34,750 nucleotides of DNA, taken from contig NZ_JABFCN010000042.1 in assembly GCF_013087515.1 (NCBI RefSeq), forward strand, positions 1-34,750. Direction: 5' to 3'. The notes beneath the pieces are model-generated. The model worked only from the letters and a program-made list of their open reading frames with translations. It did no database searches and was not told the origin of the DNA. This DNA is from Rhizobium sophorae. GTDB taxonomy: Bacteria; Pseudomonadota; Alphaproteobacteria; Rhizobiales; Rhizobiaceae. Of the stretch, positions 1 through 7,467 are shown in pieces. The translations under genes and the position numbers were made by a program. How positions within the stretch are numbered: position 1 is the stretch's first letter; every line of letters starts with the position of its first letter.

Positions 1-309
1 CGCAAGCGATCTGGTCAAATTATCTCGAGATATCTTGCAAGTCGGGGGCCGTCCACATATAGGGATGTGGGCGGCATGACGCTCTCCTCTCCGTTTGATC
101 TATTCGGAAACGGACGAAGATCGACTGACCGACCTCGTTCGCAACAGCAGGTCATTCGCGTCTGTCTGGGGACTATGCGCCCGGGCAATACAGGGGTCAA
201 CTTACCCTGTCAGGCTATGCCTCGACTGTCTCGATGGACGACCGGTCATTGCAAAGAGCCATGGCTGCGGGCAGCATGGGCGCGAGATCGATGAGGCAGA
301 GGAGATTGC
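1..309. other. Upstream stretch without a supported gene
   Basis: No convincing gene was found here. Short open frames exist on both strands, but none has a good ribosome site or a recognisable family. The only clear structure is a perfect 12-bp palindrome, TATCTCGAGATA, at 21-32. The ribosome binding site of the following Nudix gene (GAGGAGA, about 298-304) lies at the right edge. The gene to the left, if any, is outside the window. Confidence 0.5.
21..32. promoter_or_regulatory. 12-bp palindrome, possible operator
   Basis: TATCTCGAGATA is a perfect palindrome, and the flanks extend the symmetry partly (CAA on the left, TTG on the right). The size and AT-rich ends fit operators of dimeric winged-helix regulators such as MarR proteins. 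That is an inference from shape only, because neither the regulated gene nor a regulator is visible. Confidence 0.25.
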
Positions 310-762
310 ATGCCCGACATCGCGATGGGCGTCTTGAGCCAGAACGGAACCGTTCTTCTGGCCAAGCGCAGTTCCAAGCGCAGGGTGCACCCGGATCGGT
401 GGAGCCTCCCGGGCGGCCATATCGAACACGGCGAAGACGCCGAGACGGCAATGCGCCGGGGATTGATGGAAGAAATAGGCGTGACGCCGCAGCGCTTGCA
501 GTTTGCTGGGAAGTTCGTATCGGAAGACCCGCCTGAGGCATCCGTCACCTTCCATGTCTACCGCATCGATCAGTGGCACGGCTATCCGCGGCTGGTCGAT
601 GACGAACACACCGAGCTTAGATGGTTTAGTGTCGCCACGATAGAATGCGATGTCGAGCTGGCGCCACCTCAACTCGGCAAAATGCTCGCAAACCTGGTCA
701 GGAGACGGGGAAGCCCGCTTAGATCTCTTGGCGGCCATGATCCCGCGCCGGCTGGGTCCTGA
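310..762 (+). CDS. Nudix hydrolase with a variant Nudix box
   Basis: 150-aa soluble protein of the Nudix family, which hydrolyses nucleoside diphosphates linked to another group (oxidised dNTPs, nucleotide sugars, cofactors). The Nudix box runs from Gly36 to Val58: G36, E42, R50, then L52, E54, E55, G57. The position normally held by Glu after the Arg (the RE of REUXEE) is Gly51, so one metal-binding or base glutamate is missing. The rest of the fold looks complete, with a WSLPGGHIE strand before the box. The ATG at 310 has GAGGAGA just upstream. It stands alone and converges on the DUF3095 gene, with the two stop codons almost touching. The substrate cannot be inferred. The family call is firm; activity is uncertain because of Gly51. 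Confidence 0.85.
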   Translation: MPDIAMGVLSQNGTVLLAKRSSKRRVHPDRWSLPGGHIEHGEDAETAMRRGLMEEIGVTPQRLQFAGKFVSEDPPEASVTFHVYRIDQWHGYPRLVDDEHTELRWFSVATIECDVELAPPQLGKMLANLVRRRGSPLRSLGGHDPAPAGS

Positions 763-764
763 GC

Positions 765-1811
765 CTACGGAGCATGATGCCGGACGACATCGTCAAGCGC
801 GCCTTCCTCCATCTTCTCGGCGGCCCTGGCATAGCCGCCGCCCATTCCATCGAGGAAATGCAGGTGCGAATCCGGCCTGTCCGATGGCACGAGACAGGTC
901 ATCAGCGCATGGGATTGCCGATGCAGTCCGAACTTGATCTTGCCGCGCGCCCTCGCCGGAACGAGGATCGCTTCGACCCTGTCGATCTGCTCCGGCGTGC
1001 AGTCCAGCGTCAGGCGCAAACCGTCGTCGAATTTGCGGAAATCCGAATTGGCGGCGACCTCCGCCCAGCCTTTCGCATCGACCTGCTTCCCGCCGTCTCC
1101 TGACATGGGAACATCGCCGGGAAGCGGATGAGATTGGCGCGGTGCGGCATCGAAAATCGCAAGCACGCGTTTCGCCAGCGCCGCAAAGATCTCGGGACGG
1201 GTATGGTCATTTGGCTCGACCAGCAGCGACAGGATCTCGCCCCTCTGGCTTGGGAACGGCGTCCAGTCACAGCTGAGGCCGGTCAGATCGGGCTTCGTCG
1301 CGTAGCGGCCCGGCTTGACCAGATACCGGCCGTTCTTGATCTGCTGCTCCGCCCATTTGAGCCCGCCCCCTGTAAACATCGCATAGTTCGCGTTCTCGGA
1401 GGCGGCATAACGGGCAATTCTGACATCGCGCCCACTGGTGCGGATTTCGCGCACGGTCAGCAGCCCGATACGAAGGGTAAGATCGAGATCGGCGCTTGCA
1501 AAGCCCGCGACCTGCCGCAATGCCGATGTCGCCGCCATGATGCCCTGCGGCGGCAAGGCAAATGCCGCCCCGTCTCCGCGAAACACGAAGGGGAAATCGA
1601 ACGATCCCCAGGCATTGCCGAGGGCGGCGATAACAGATGCGCCCGCATAGTTGACGTCTTCGTAGCGCCCCGACCGGATCGCCGTGGTCGAGTTGACGAC
1701 ATCAGTGATGCCGATCAGCCAGTCATCGGGCAACGGCTGATAGACATCGGGGTCGAGCACATGTGAAAACTCGTCATAGGCCTGGTGCGACTGGCCGTGG
1801 CTATTGATCAT
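765..1811 (-). CDS. DUF3095 family cyclase-like protein
   Basis: 348 aa, matching the DUF3095 family, which is related to class III nucleotidyl cyclases. The N-terminal part shows the cyclase metal site twice: Asp37 in the ITDVVNST segment and Asp80 in the FRGDGAAF segment, the usual positions of the two Mg-binding aspartates. The C-terminal half (about 245-348) has no recognisable motif beyond a His-rich stretch ending in the conserved SHLHFLDG and GGY segments. No signal peptide or membrane segment is visible, so it is probably cytoplasmic. The ATG at 1811 has GGAG about 9 nt upstream. It lies downstream of ohr on the same strand with a gap of about 115 bp, so co-transcription is possible. 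Its substrate and product are unknown. Confidence 0.85.
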   Translation of the reverse strand: MINSHGQSHQAYDEFSHVLDPDVYQPLPDDWLIGITDVVNSTTAIRSGRYEDVNYAGASVIAALGNAWGSFDFPFVFRGDGAAFALPPQGIMAATSALRQVAGFASADLDLTLRIGLLTVREIRTSGRDVRIARYAASENANYAMFTGGGLKWAEQQIKNGRYLVKPGRYATKPDLTGLSCDWTPFPSQRGEILSLLVEPNDHTRPEIFAALAKRVLAIFDAAPRQSHPLPGDVPMSGDGGKQVDAKGWAEVAANSDFRKFDDGLRLTLDCTPEQIDRVEAILVPARARGKIKFGLHRQSHALMTCLVPSDRPDSHLHFLDGMGGGYARAAEKMEEGALDDVVRHHAP

Positions 1812-1865
1812 GGCTTGCTCTCCAGATCGGCAAGGTTTCCCGTGCCTGCTACCTCAGCAAGAGGT

Positions 1866-1879
1866 CTGCCGGCCGGCAG
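1866..1879. repeat. Perfect 14-bp palindrome between ohr and DUF3095
   Basis: CTGCCGGCCGGCAG is self-complementary over 14 bp and lies in the gap between the ohr stop and the DUF3095 start. It has no T-run after it, so it is a weak candidate for a rho-independent terminator. It may instead be an RNA-processing hairpin or a chance GC palindrome. Confidence 0.3.
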
Positions 1880-1925
1880 GCCCTCCGCATCAAATCCTTC
1901 GGCGATGACGTCTGCCCTCGCCCGC

Positions 1926-2321
1926 TCAGACAAGCTTGGTCTCGACGTCGATATTGCCGTGTGTCGCCTTGGAATAAGGGCAGATGCCATGTGCTGCCTC
2001 GATCAACTCTTGCGCAACGTCGCGATCGATGCCGGATAGGCTGACATTGAGGCGCGCCCTCAGGAAGAAGGAGCCGTTGTCGGCGTTGAGAGTAATCTCC
2101 GCGTCGACCTCGGGACCGGCCGGCAGCGTGATCTTTCTCTGGGCAGCGGCAAGTTCGATGGCGCCGATGTAGCAGGCCGACCAGGCGATGCCGAACAGGT
2201 TTTCGGCGGCCGGATGCGGCTGCGGCAGCTTGATGTCGATCGTCCCGTCGCTGCTGCGCGCGGAGCCGTCGCGGCCGCCGGAGATGTGGGTTTTGCCGGT
2301 AAAGAGAAGCTTCTCGGTCAT
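1926..2321 (-). CDS. ohr: Ohr/OsmC family organic hydroperoxide reductase
   Basis: 131 aa, close to the usual Ohr length of about 140. Ohr enzymes reduce organic hydroperoxides in the cytoplasm with a reactive cysteine recycled by lipoylated proteins. The two redox cysteines are present: Cys50 in AWSACYIGA and Cys114 in HGICPYSKAT. Arg17 in the GGRDG segment is the expected active-site arginine, with Glu40 before the first Cys motif as a candidate partner. AAGGA lies about 8 nt upstream of the ATG at 2321. A strong sigma70-like promoter at 2376-2404 is bracketed by two palindromic operators, pointing to peroxide-responsive repression by a MarR/OhrR-type protein. No ohrR gene is in this window, although many relatives carry it next door. 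Confidence 0.92.
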   Translation of the reverse strand: MTEKLLFTGKTHISGGRDGSARSSDGTIDIKLPQPHPAAENLFGIAWSACYIGAIELAAAQRKITLPAGPEVDAEITLNADNGSFFLRARLNVSLSGIDRDVAQELIEAAHGICPYSKATHGNIDVETKLV

Positions 2322-2354
2322 GGTGATATCCTTTCGGTCTAAGTTTGATACGTG

Positions 2355-2369
2355 TCCGATTAAATCGGA
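2355..2369. promoter_or_regulatory. ohr operator, proximal palindrome
   Basis: TCCGATTAAATCGGA is a perfect 7+1+7 inverted repeat just downstream of the -10 of the ohr promoter, about where transcription should start. The architecture is that of the OhrR box I recall from Bacillus (TACAATT-a-AATTGTA), with different outer bases. Binding here would block initiation. A second copy lies 56 bp away. Confidence 0.7.
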
Positions 2370-2375
2370 TGCGCT

Positions 2376-2404
2376 TTAATACGCCCCACCAAAATCAATG
2401 TCAA
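2376..2404 (-). promoter_or_regulatory. ohr promoter, sigma70 type
   Basis: On the minus strand a perfect -35 TTGACA (2399-2404) is followed by a 17-nt spacer and the -10 TATTAA (2376-2381). The start site is expected near 2369, inside the proximal operator, giving a leader of about 45 nt. This is the best promoter seen in the window, and it lies exactly between two operator palindromes. Confidence 0.75.
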
Positions 2405-2410
2405 CAACAT

Positions 2411-2425
2411 TCCGATTTAATCGGA
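2411..2425. promoter_or_regulatory. ohr operator, distal palindrome
   Basis: TCCGATTTAATCGGA is a perfect 7+1+7 inverted repeat just upstream of the -35. It differs from the proximal copy only at the central base. On the plus strand both copies are followed by TGCG and a TTTA-containing run, so the repeated unit is about 25 bp in direct orientation, with 56 bp between centres. Confidence 0.7.
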
Positions 2426-2435
2426 TGCGATTTAT

Positions 2436-3002
2436 TTGCAAATGTGGAAACGCGCCATATCCGGGCAACCCTCAGCGGCAGCTATGCGAACAAGCTGGCC
2501 CGGCTCCGTTCGGGGCTGCCAAGCTGATGCCGTCGCGCTCCCCTTCGACGATGAAGCCTTCGATGCCGTGATCGCGATGCATATGCTCAATCACCTGCCC
2601 GATCCGGTCGCGGGCATCGCCGACATGTCAAGAGTGCTGAGGCCGGGCGGCTTTCTCGCGGTCACCACCAACGGCGCCGGCAATATGCGGGAGATTTACG
2701 CGCTGACGACCATATTCGGCAGCGCACCCTCTGATCCGGCCGCCGAAGCCTTCGGGTTTGACGCTGCCGAACGATCGATGCGGTCACAATTTGGAAACGT
2801 CACTATGTCGCAGCATCCGGCAAAACTGCGGATCACCGAGCCCGAGGATGTGTTCCTGGCGCTAACCTCTTACCCGCCCGGCGACGGCGAGCTCCAGCTC
2901 ACCAAGTTCCGTCAAGCCATTGCCGATGCATTCAAGCAATCTGGCGGCGTGCTTGAGGTTCGCAGAGAGGCTGCGCTGTTCCTGAGCAGAAAGACGGTCT
3001 GA
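2436..3002 (+). pseudogene. 5'-truncated SAM-dependent methyltransferase
   Basis: The frame encodes the middle and end of a class I methyltransferase. From about residue 30 it shows ADAVALPFDDEAFDAVI (motif II/III region), then the post-motif segment with SRVLRPGGFL, and a full C-terminal part. The SAM-binding motif I (an E/DxGxGxG loop) and everything before it are missing. The first 28 codons do not look like a methyltransferase and overlap the flank of the distal ohr operator. A working enzyme would need about 80-100 more N-terminal residues. The best reading is a gene fragment left when its 5' end was lost, with the ohr control region now abutting it. It could still be translated, but catalysis is unlikely. 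Confidence 0.75.
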
Positions 3003-3019
3003 TCGGTGCCGTGGGGCTT

Positions 3020-3367
3020 TCAGACCTTCTCTTTCTTCCTGATTTTTTCCTTCGGTTCGACCGGCGCATCGGGCGTCGGCGCCAGAAGTTTGCGCAGCGA
3101 TCCGATCTTGTCCTTCACCAGCGGCCGGAAGCGCGTCGCGCGATAGGGCATGTCGGCCGCCCCATAGCCTTCCGGCCCGTCGTCATTGCCGCGATGGATT
3201 TCCTCAAGCTTCACTCCGATGAAGGTGCCGTCGACATAATGGGTATATTCGCCCACCCAGCGGATCGTATAGATCTCGCCCTTGCGGATCAGCTGGTCGA
3301 TGCTGACATGTTTGAAGGTATCGTTGATGCAGACGACCTTCTGGCCGACATGGAAATCATAGCTCAT
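3020..3367 (-). CDS. Conserved hypothetical, small SH3-like protein
   Basis: 115 aa. I do not recognise a named family with certainty. The first 75 residues (FHVGQKVVCI, then KGEIYTIRWVG and GVKLEEI) resemble short beta-barrel proteins of rhizobia and their phages. The tail from about residue 92 is rich in Pro, Lys and Glu and ends in a charged KEKIRKKEKV segment. No signal peptide or membrane segment is seen. The ATG at 3367 has only a weak ribosome site. It converges with the methyltransferase fragment. Function unknown. Confidence 0.7.
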   Translation of the reverse strand: MSYDFHVGQKVVCINDTFKHVSIDQLIRKGEIYTIRWVGEYTHYVDGTFIGVKLEEIHRGNDDGPEGYGAADMPYRATRFRPLVKDKIGSLRKLLAPTPDAPVEPKEKIRKKEKV

Positions 3368-3504
3368 GGATCAAACTCTCGAAACGGCAATCCGTCGCGC
3401 CGATCTATAGCGTGCCCAGCGGCGAGGATGAACCATTTTCTAGCAGCTAGCCCCGATTGCGGCCGCAACATCGGCACCCGCCGCATGGTTTAGCAGGACA
3501 TGCA

Positions 3505-4806
3505 TCAGTCGCAATAGGCCTTGCCGCTCTTGCGGGAGCGAAGATCGAAGTGGAAGTGGTTCCAGTGTTCCGGGTTGCTGCCCGGCCCGAGTACTGTATT
3601 GAAATAGCGGCAGCTATCAGTGCGCACCGCCTTCAGCAGTCGGCCTTCGCGCAGCGAGAACAGGCCCTTCTTGCGCACGTCGATCTCGTGGCCGTTCTTC
3701 AGCACGAACTTGCCGACGTCGATGGCGTTGCCGCGGGCGTGTTCCGACATCGGATTGTATCGCTGCCGGCTGTTGTTCATGCGCCGGCAGGAATAGCCGC
3801 CGAGGGGCTGGATTGTCTTGATGCCGGACCAGTAACGGTAGCGGGCGGACGGCGCCAGTTCGTTCTTCACCCATTTGGCGAAGGCAAGCGTCACCTGGCA
3901 GTTCAGCGTTACAGCCGGGCGGACGCCGATATTGCCGGAAAGCCCCTTCAGCGACACCGGATAAGGCACCTGGCAGGCCGGGCCGTTCGAAATCGGCGGC
4001 TTGTCGTCGAAGAGCACCCCCATGCGCTTCAGCTCGCGCCGGCAGGCAAGCTCGGAGGATGGCATGACGCTGGGATCGACCGGTGCTGCCGGTTGGCTCA
4101 TCATCGGATTGTTCGGCCGCAGCATCGCGACCTCTTCGCTCTCGTCCTCTTCGGGAACACGGGCCGGCGCCACCACAGGGCTGCCGTCGTTCCACGCGGG
4201 CGCCCGGCTCATCTGTGCCTCGGCCGCCGGCTGCGGCATTGGCTGCTGCGGGGGCTGGCGCATGGGCTGGTTGAGCTGCGTTGGATTATCGGTGCCGATG
4301 CCGTCGACAACCGGCTCGGTGGCGTTGCCCTCGGCGATCTGCTGATGTTGTTCCTGCGCCAGCCCGACGACCGGCTCCGCCCCGAGATCGTCATCCATGT
4401 TGACGCCGCCCGACGGGATCGCAAGCGCCTGCGTGCCGCCCCAGTTGCCGCTCGGTTGGCCTGCCGCCAGCGCCTCGTCGCTGTCGATCATCGGTAGCCT
4501 ACCCCCCTGCGCCCGCTGCGCGTGGCCGGTGCCGGCAAGGTTTGGCGTATCGAGATAATCGACGGAGCCCTGGCTATTGCCGACGGGCGCGCTGGAAACC
4601 GGATAGGAGGCCTGGCTCTCCACCGGCGCCATGCGCACGGCAGGCGCCATGCGCGCTGCCCCCCGCGACGGCGAAATCGAGCTGACCCTGGTGCCGTTGT
4701 CGACATTGGCCGGCGGCACCAGCCCGTCGCTGATCGAACAGGTCGTCAGCGCCACCGAGAGCAGCACGGGCAAAAGGGATCGCCGAGGAAAGGAAACAAA
4801 CGCCAT
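3505..4806 (-). CDS. Exported extensin-like protein with LAS-peptidase-like motifs
   Basis: 433 aa. The N-terminus is a hydrophobic export signal (residues 8-22) followed by Cys23, but TTC is a poor lipobox, so lipid attachment is doubtful. Residues 30-250 are a low-complexity Pro/Gln/Ala-rich linker. Residues 252-433 form the extensin-like C-terminal domain with six cysteines (255, 278, 303, 340, 399, 432). The domain carries His356-x6-Asp363 in SEHARGNAID and His417-x-His419 in HWNHFHFD. This is the zinc-ligand pattern of LAS peptidases (D-Ala-D-Ala carboxypeptidases and endopeptidases), so a periplasmic cell-wall role is a fair inference. The promoter probably lies in the AT-rich stretch 4807-4890. 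Confidence 0.85.
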   Translation of the reverse strand: MAFVSFPRRSLLPVLLSVALTTCSISDGLVPPANVDNGTRVSSISPSRGAARMAPAVRMAPVESQASYPVSSAPVGNSQGSVDYLDTPNLAGTGHAQRAQGGRLPMIDSDEALAAGQPSGNWGGTQALAIPSGGVNMDDDLGAEPVVGLAQEQHQQIAEGNATEPVVDGIGTDNPTQLNQPMRQPPQQPMPQPAAEAQMSRAPAWNDGSPVVAPARVPEEDESEEVAMLRPNNPMMSQPAAPVDPSVMPSSELACRRELKRMGVLFDDKPPISNGPACQVPYPVSLKGLSGNIGVRPAVTLNCQVTLAFAKWVKNELAPSARYRYWSGIKTIQPLGGYSCRRMNNSRQRYNPMSEHARGNAIDVGKFVLKNGHEIDVRKKGLFSLREGRLLKAVRTDSCRYFNTVLGPGSNPEHWNHFHFDLRSRKSGKAYCD

Positions 4807-4918
4807 ACTCTTATCGCTTCCGCAGGCTGGCTGGGCAGTGACCGAAAAAACTCACTCCAATTTTAATTAAAAACGGTGAATGAAAACTTACCGGCACAAT
4901 CTGAACGCGACGGAAATG

Positions 4919-4941
4919 AAAAAGGCCGGTTTCCCGGCCTC
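4919..4941 (-). terminator. Rho-independent terminator of the chemoreceptor gene
   Basis: Read on the minus strand, AGGCCGG, a GAAA tetraloop and CCGGCCT are followed directly by a run of T. This lies about 17 bp after the chemoreceptor stop codon. The stable 7-bp GC stem, GNRA-type loop and U-tract make it the clearest intrinsic terminator in the window. Confidence 0.85.
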
Positions 4942-4957
4942 TCATCTCTACGTTTCC

Positions 4958-6775
4958 TCACGCTGCCCGTGTGTATCGGGTCACCGGCGGCGGCTCCCCG
5001 CGCAGGCGGAAATTCGAAAGCAGCGTCTTCAGCTGGGTGCTCTCGTCGGCGAGCGTGCGGCTTGCCGCCGTCGTCTCCTCCACCATCGCGGCATTCTGCT
5101 GCGTCATCTGGTCCATGTGATTGACGGAGCCGTTGATCTCGTTCAGCCCGGTCGACTGCTCGCGCGCCGCCGTCGCGATCGATGCGACGTGATCGTTGAC
5201 CTGGTTGACCAGCGCCTCGATCTCCAGCAGCGCCTCGCCCGTCGAGCGCACCAGCGCCACCCCGCCCTCGACCTCAGTCGCCGACCGGCTGATCAACTCC
5301 TTGATCTCCTTGGCCGCATTGGCGGACCGCTGGGCAAGTTCACGCACTTCCTGGGCGACGACGGCAAAGCCGCGGCCCGCCTCGCCCGCCCGCGCAGCCT
5401 CGACGCCGGCATTCAGCGCCAAAAGGTTCGTCTGGAAGGCGATTTCGTCGATGACCGAGATGATCTGACCGATGCGGTTGGACGAATCCTCGATCCGGCC
5501 CATCGCCGTCACTGCGTTGCGGACGATCTCGCCGGATTTTCCGGCACTCGCCTTGGTCTCGGCCACCATCTCGCGCGCCTCGTTCGCCCGTTCGGATGCG
5601 GTCTTGACCGTCGCGGTGATCTCGTCGAGCGCTGCGGCCGTTTCTTCCAGCGCAGCAGCCTGCTGTTCCGTGCGCTTCGACAAATTACCCGTCGCCTCGC
5701 TGATATCGGACGCGCTGTCGTTGACGACGCGGCTCGATTCGGCGATCGCGTGGATGACGCCGTTCAGCGCGCCGACCGCCGCATTGAAGTCATTCCTGAG
5801 CTTGGCGTAATCGTCGCCGATATCGCCGATCGCGACCGTCAGATCGCCGCTCGCAAGCTTTTCGAGGCCGACGCCGAGCGCCTGCATCGCATGGGTCTGC
5901 CGTTCGGAGGCAGAGCGCAGGCTCGCCTCGTTGCCGCGGCGCTCTTCTTCGATCTGCCGCTGCCTCTCGTCTTCCCGACCGCGCAGCGCGCTGCGCTCAT
6001 CGACGGAGTCGCGCAGCACCAGCAGCACCTTGGCCATCTGGCCGACCTCGTCGCGATACTCGCTGCCGGCGATCTCTACCGACGCTTCTTCGGCAGCAAT
6101 CGCATTCATCGCTTTCCTCAGCCGGGCAATCGGCGCCGTCACGCTGCGCACGATGGCAAAGGCGATCGCGATCGTCGCCGCAGCGCCAATCAGGCAGGCC
6201 ATCGTGGCCCAGAGCAAATTCTGGCGATAAAGCGCGGCAAGGTCGTCGGCATAGACGCCGGTGCCGACGATCCAGCCCCAGGGCTCGAAACCGGCGACAT
6301 AGGAGTATTTCAGCACTGGCTCATCGGCGCCCGGCTTCGGCCAGAGATAGTCGACGAAACCCTTGCCGTCCTTCTTCACCTTATTGACGAACTCGACGAA
6401 CAGGAATTTGCCGGTCGGGTCCTTCATCTGCGAGATATCGGTACCATCAAGCGCCGGCTTGATCGGGTGCATCACCATTTTGGGATGCATATCGTTGATC
6501 CAGAAATAGCCGTCGGCGCCGTAGCGCATCGCGCCGATCACGTCCTTGGCGGCCGCCTGCGCCTGCTCGCGGGTCATCGTGCCCGCCTGCTCCATCTTGT
6601 AATATTTTTCGAAGATGCCGAGCGCCGTCGCATCGAGTTGCGCCAGCCCTGCCTTCCGCTCCGCTTCCAGCTCGGAATAGGAATAGTTCAGAAAGAAGAC
6701 CATCGTCGCCGTGAGCACGGCAAGCGTGAAGGCGACGAGGCAGTAAAGACGGGTGGAAATCTTGACGTTGCGCAT
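4958..6775 (-). CDS. Methyl-accepting chemotaxis protein, Cache-HAMP-MCP
   Basis: 605 aa from the ATG at 6775. An upstream ATG at 6892 would add 39 residues that do not look like a receptor, whereas MRNVKIST leads straight into the first membrane helix. TM1 is about residues 9-31, the periplasmic sensor about 32-185 (single Cache type, with YFWINDMHPKMVMHP at 90-104), TM2 about 187-209 and HAMP about 210-262. The signalling hairpin has the canonical AFQTNLLALNAGVEAARAGE tip, so it should form trimers of dimers and contact CheA/CheW. Family sensors of this kind often bind small organic acids; the ligand here is unknown. There is no NWETF-type CheR tether, as the protein ends VTRYTRAA. Monocistronic, with its own terminator. 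Confidence 0.93.
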   Translation of the reverse strand: MRNVKISTRLYCLVAFTLAVLTATMVFFLNYSYSELEAERKAGLAQLDATALGIFEKYYKMEQAGTMTREQAQAAAKDVIGAMRYGADGYFWINDMHPKMVMHPIKPALDGTDISQMKDPTGKFLFVEFVNKVKKDGKGFVDYLWPKPGADEPVLKYSYVAGFEPWGWIVGTGVYADDLAALYRQNLLWATMACLIGAAATIAIAFAIVRSVTAPIARLRKAMNAIAAEEASVEIAGSEYRDEVGQMAKVLLVLRDSVDERSALRGREDERQRQIEEERRGNEASLRSASERQTHAMQALGVGLEKLASGDLTVAIGDIGDDYAKLRNDFNAAVGALNGVIHAIAESSRVVNDSASDISEATGNLSKRTEQQAAALEETAAALDEITATVKTASERANEAREMVAETKASAGKSGEIVRNAVTAMGRIEDSSNRIGQIISVIDEIAFQTNLLALNAGVEAARAGEAGRGFAVVAQEVRELAQRSANAAKEIKELISRSATEVEGGVALVRSTGEALLEIEALVNQVNDHVASIATAAREQSTGLNEINGSVNHMDQMTQQNAAMVEETTAASRTLADESTQLKTLLSNFRLRGEPPPVTRYTRAA

Positions 6776-6884
6776 GAGGTTCCCGGCGATTCTTTGTCTG
6801 AGATCAGTCCCACACTGAACCATCGGAATTACTGGAGCGTAAAGCTTAATTAGAAGATGATTAAATAACGTAAGGGGATGCTGC

Positions 6885-6925
6885 GGTTGCAAAATTCAAC
6901 CAGTTGAAATCGAATGAAATTTCAA
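6885..6925. promoter_or_regulatory. Two AT-rich inverted repeats upstream of the chemoreceptor
   Basis: GGTTG (6885-6889) pairs with CAACC (6897-6901), and TTGAAAT (6904-6910) pairs with ATTTCAA (6919-6925). They lie in the 287-bp gap between the divergent chemoreceptor and thioesterase genes. They could be operators for either gene, or chance AT-rich symmetry. No clear promoter was found with them. Confidence 0.25.
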
Positions 6926-7062
6926 TTGGAAACGGATGCGGCATTTCTTCCGTTCATCGCCCGCAGCGCCAGGCCTTCCCATCTTTTACAGCCCACGGCC
7001 TTGCACTAGGGTCTTTCTCAGTGAATCACACACCCTACCCTGCGCCAGATGGAGAAGATTTG

Positions 7063-7449
7063 ATGACCGATGCCGCCAAGCCGAGAGGCGAACTGACGCT
7101 GCGCACACTTGCCATGCCTGGCGATGCCAATCCGGCTGGCGATATCTTCGGCGGCTGGGTCATGGCGCAGATGGACCTTGCATCGGGTATCCGTGCGGCC
7201 GAGCGCGCCAAAGGCCGCGTCGTCACCGCTGCAGTCAAGGAAATGGCCTTCGAGCTGCCTGTCAAAATCGGCGATACACTGTCGGTCTATACCGATATCG
7301 AGCGTGTCGGGCGCACCTCGATCACGCTGATCGTCGAAGCCTGGGCGCATCGTTCGCGTTACAACCAACAGGAAAAGGTCACGGCCGGCACCTTCATCAT
7401 GGTGGCGCTCGACGAAGAGGGCAAACCGAAGCAAGTCCCCGAAGAGTGA
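7063..7449 (+). CDS. yciA: Acyl-CoA thioesterase, YciA-type hotdog protein
   Basis: 128 aa from the ATG at 7063, with GGAGAAG about 6 nt upstream. A longer frame from 6904 adds residues unlike the family. The hotdog domain carries the family signature near the start: PGDANPAGDIFGGWVMAQMD, where the Asp/Asn and the GDIFGGW turn form the active site at the subunit interface. YciA-type enzymes hydrolyse short- to long-chain acyl-CoAs in the cytoplasm and release free CoA. Length and motif order are typical. The next gene starts 18 bp downstream on the same strand, suggesting one transcript. The exact chain-length preference cannot be read from sequence. Confidence 0.92.
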   Translation: MTDAAKPRGELTLRTLAMPGDANPAGDIFGGWVMAQMDLASGIRAAERAKGRVVTAAVKEMAFELPVKIGDTLSVYTDIERVGRTSITLIVEAWAHRSRYNQQEKVTAGTFIMVALDEEGKPKQVPEE

Positions 7450-7467
7450 CAGGCCAGGATCGAAAGC

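Noticed and set aside
95..337. 80-codon frame upstream of the Nudix gene
   Set aside because: Mixed third-position bases, no ribosome site, no family, and it runs into the Nudix start.
4880..6853. 657-codon open frame antisense to the chemoreceptor
   Set aside because: The opposite strand carries a full chemoreceptor with terminator; the antisense product has typical shadow composition.
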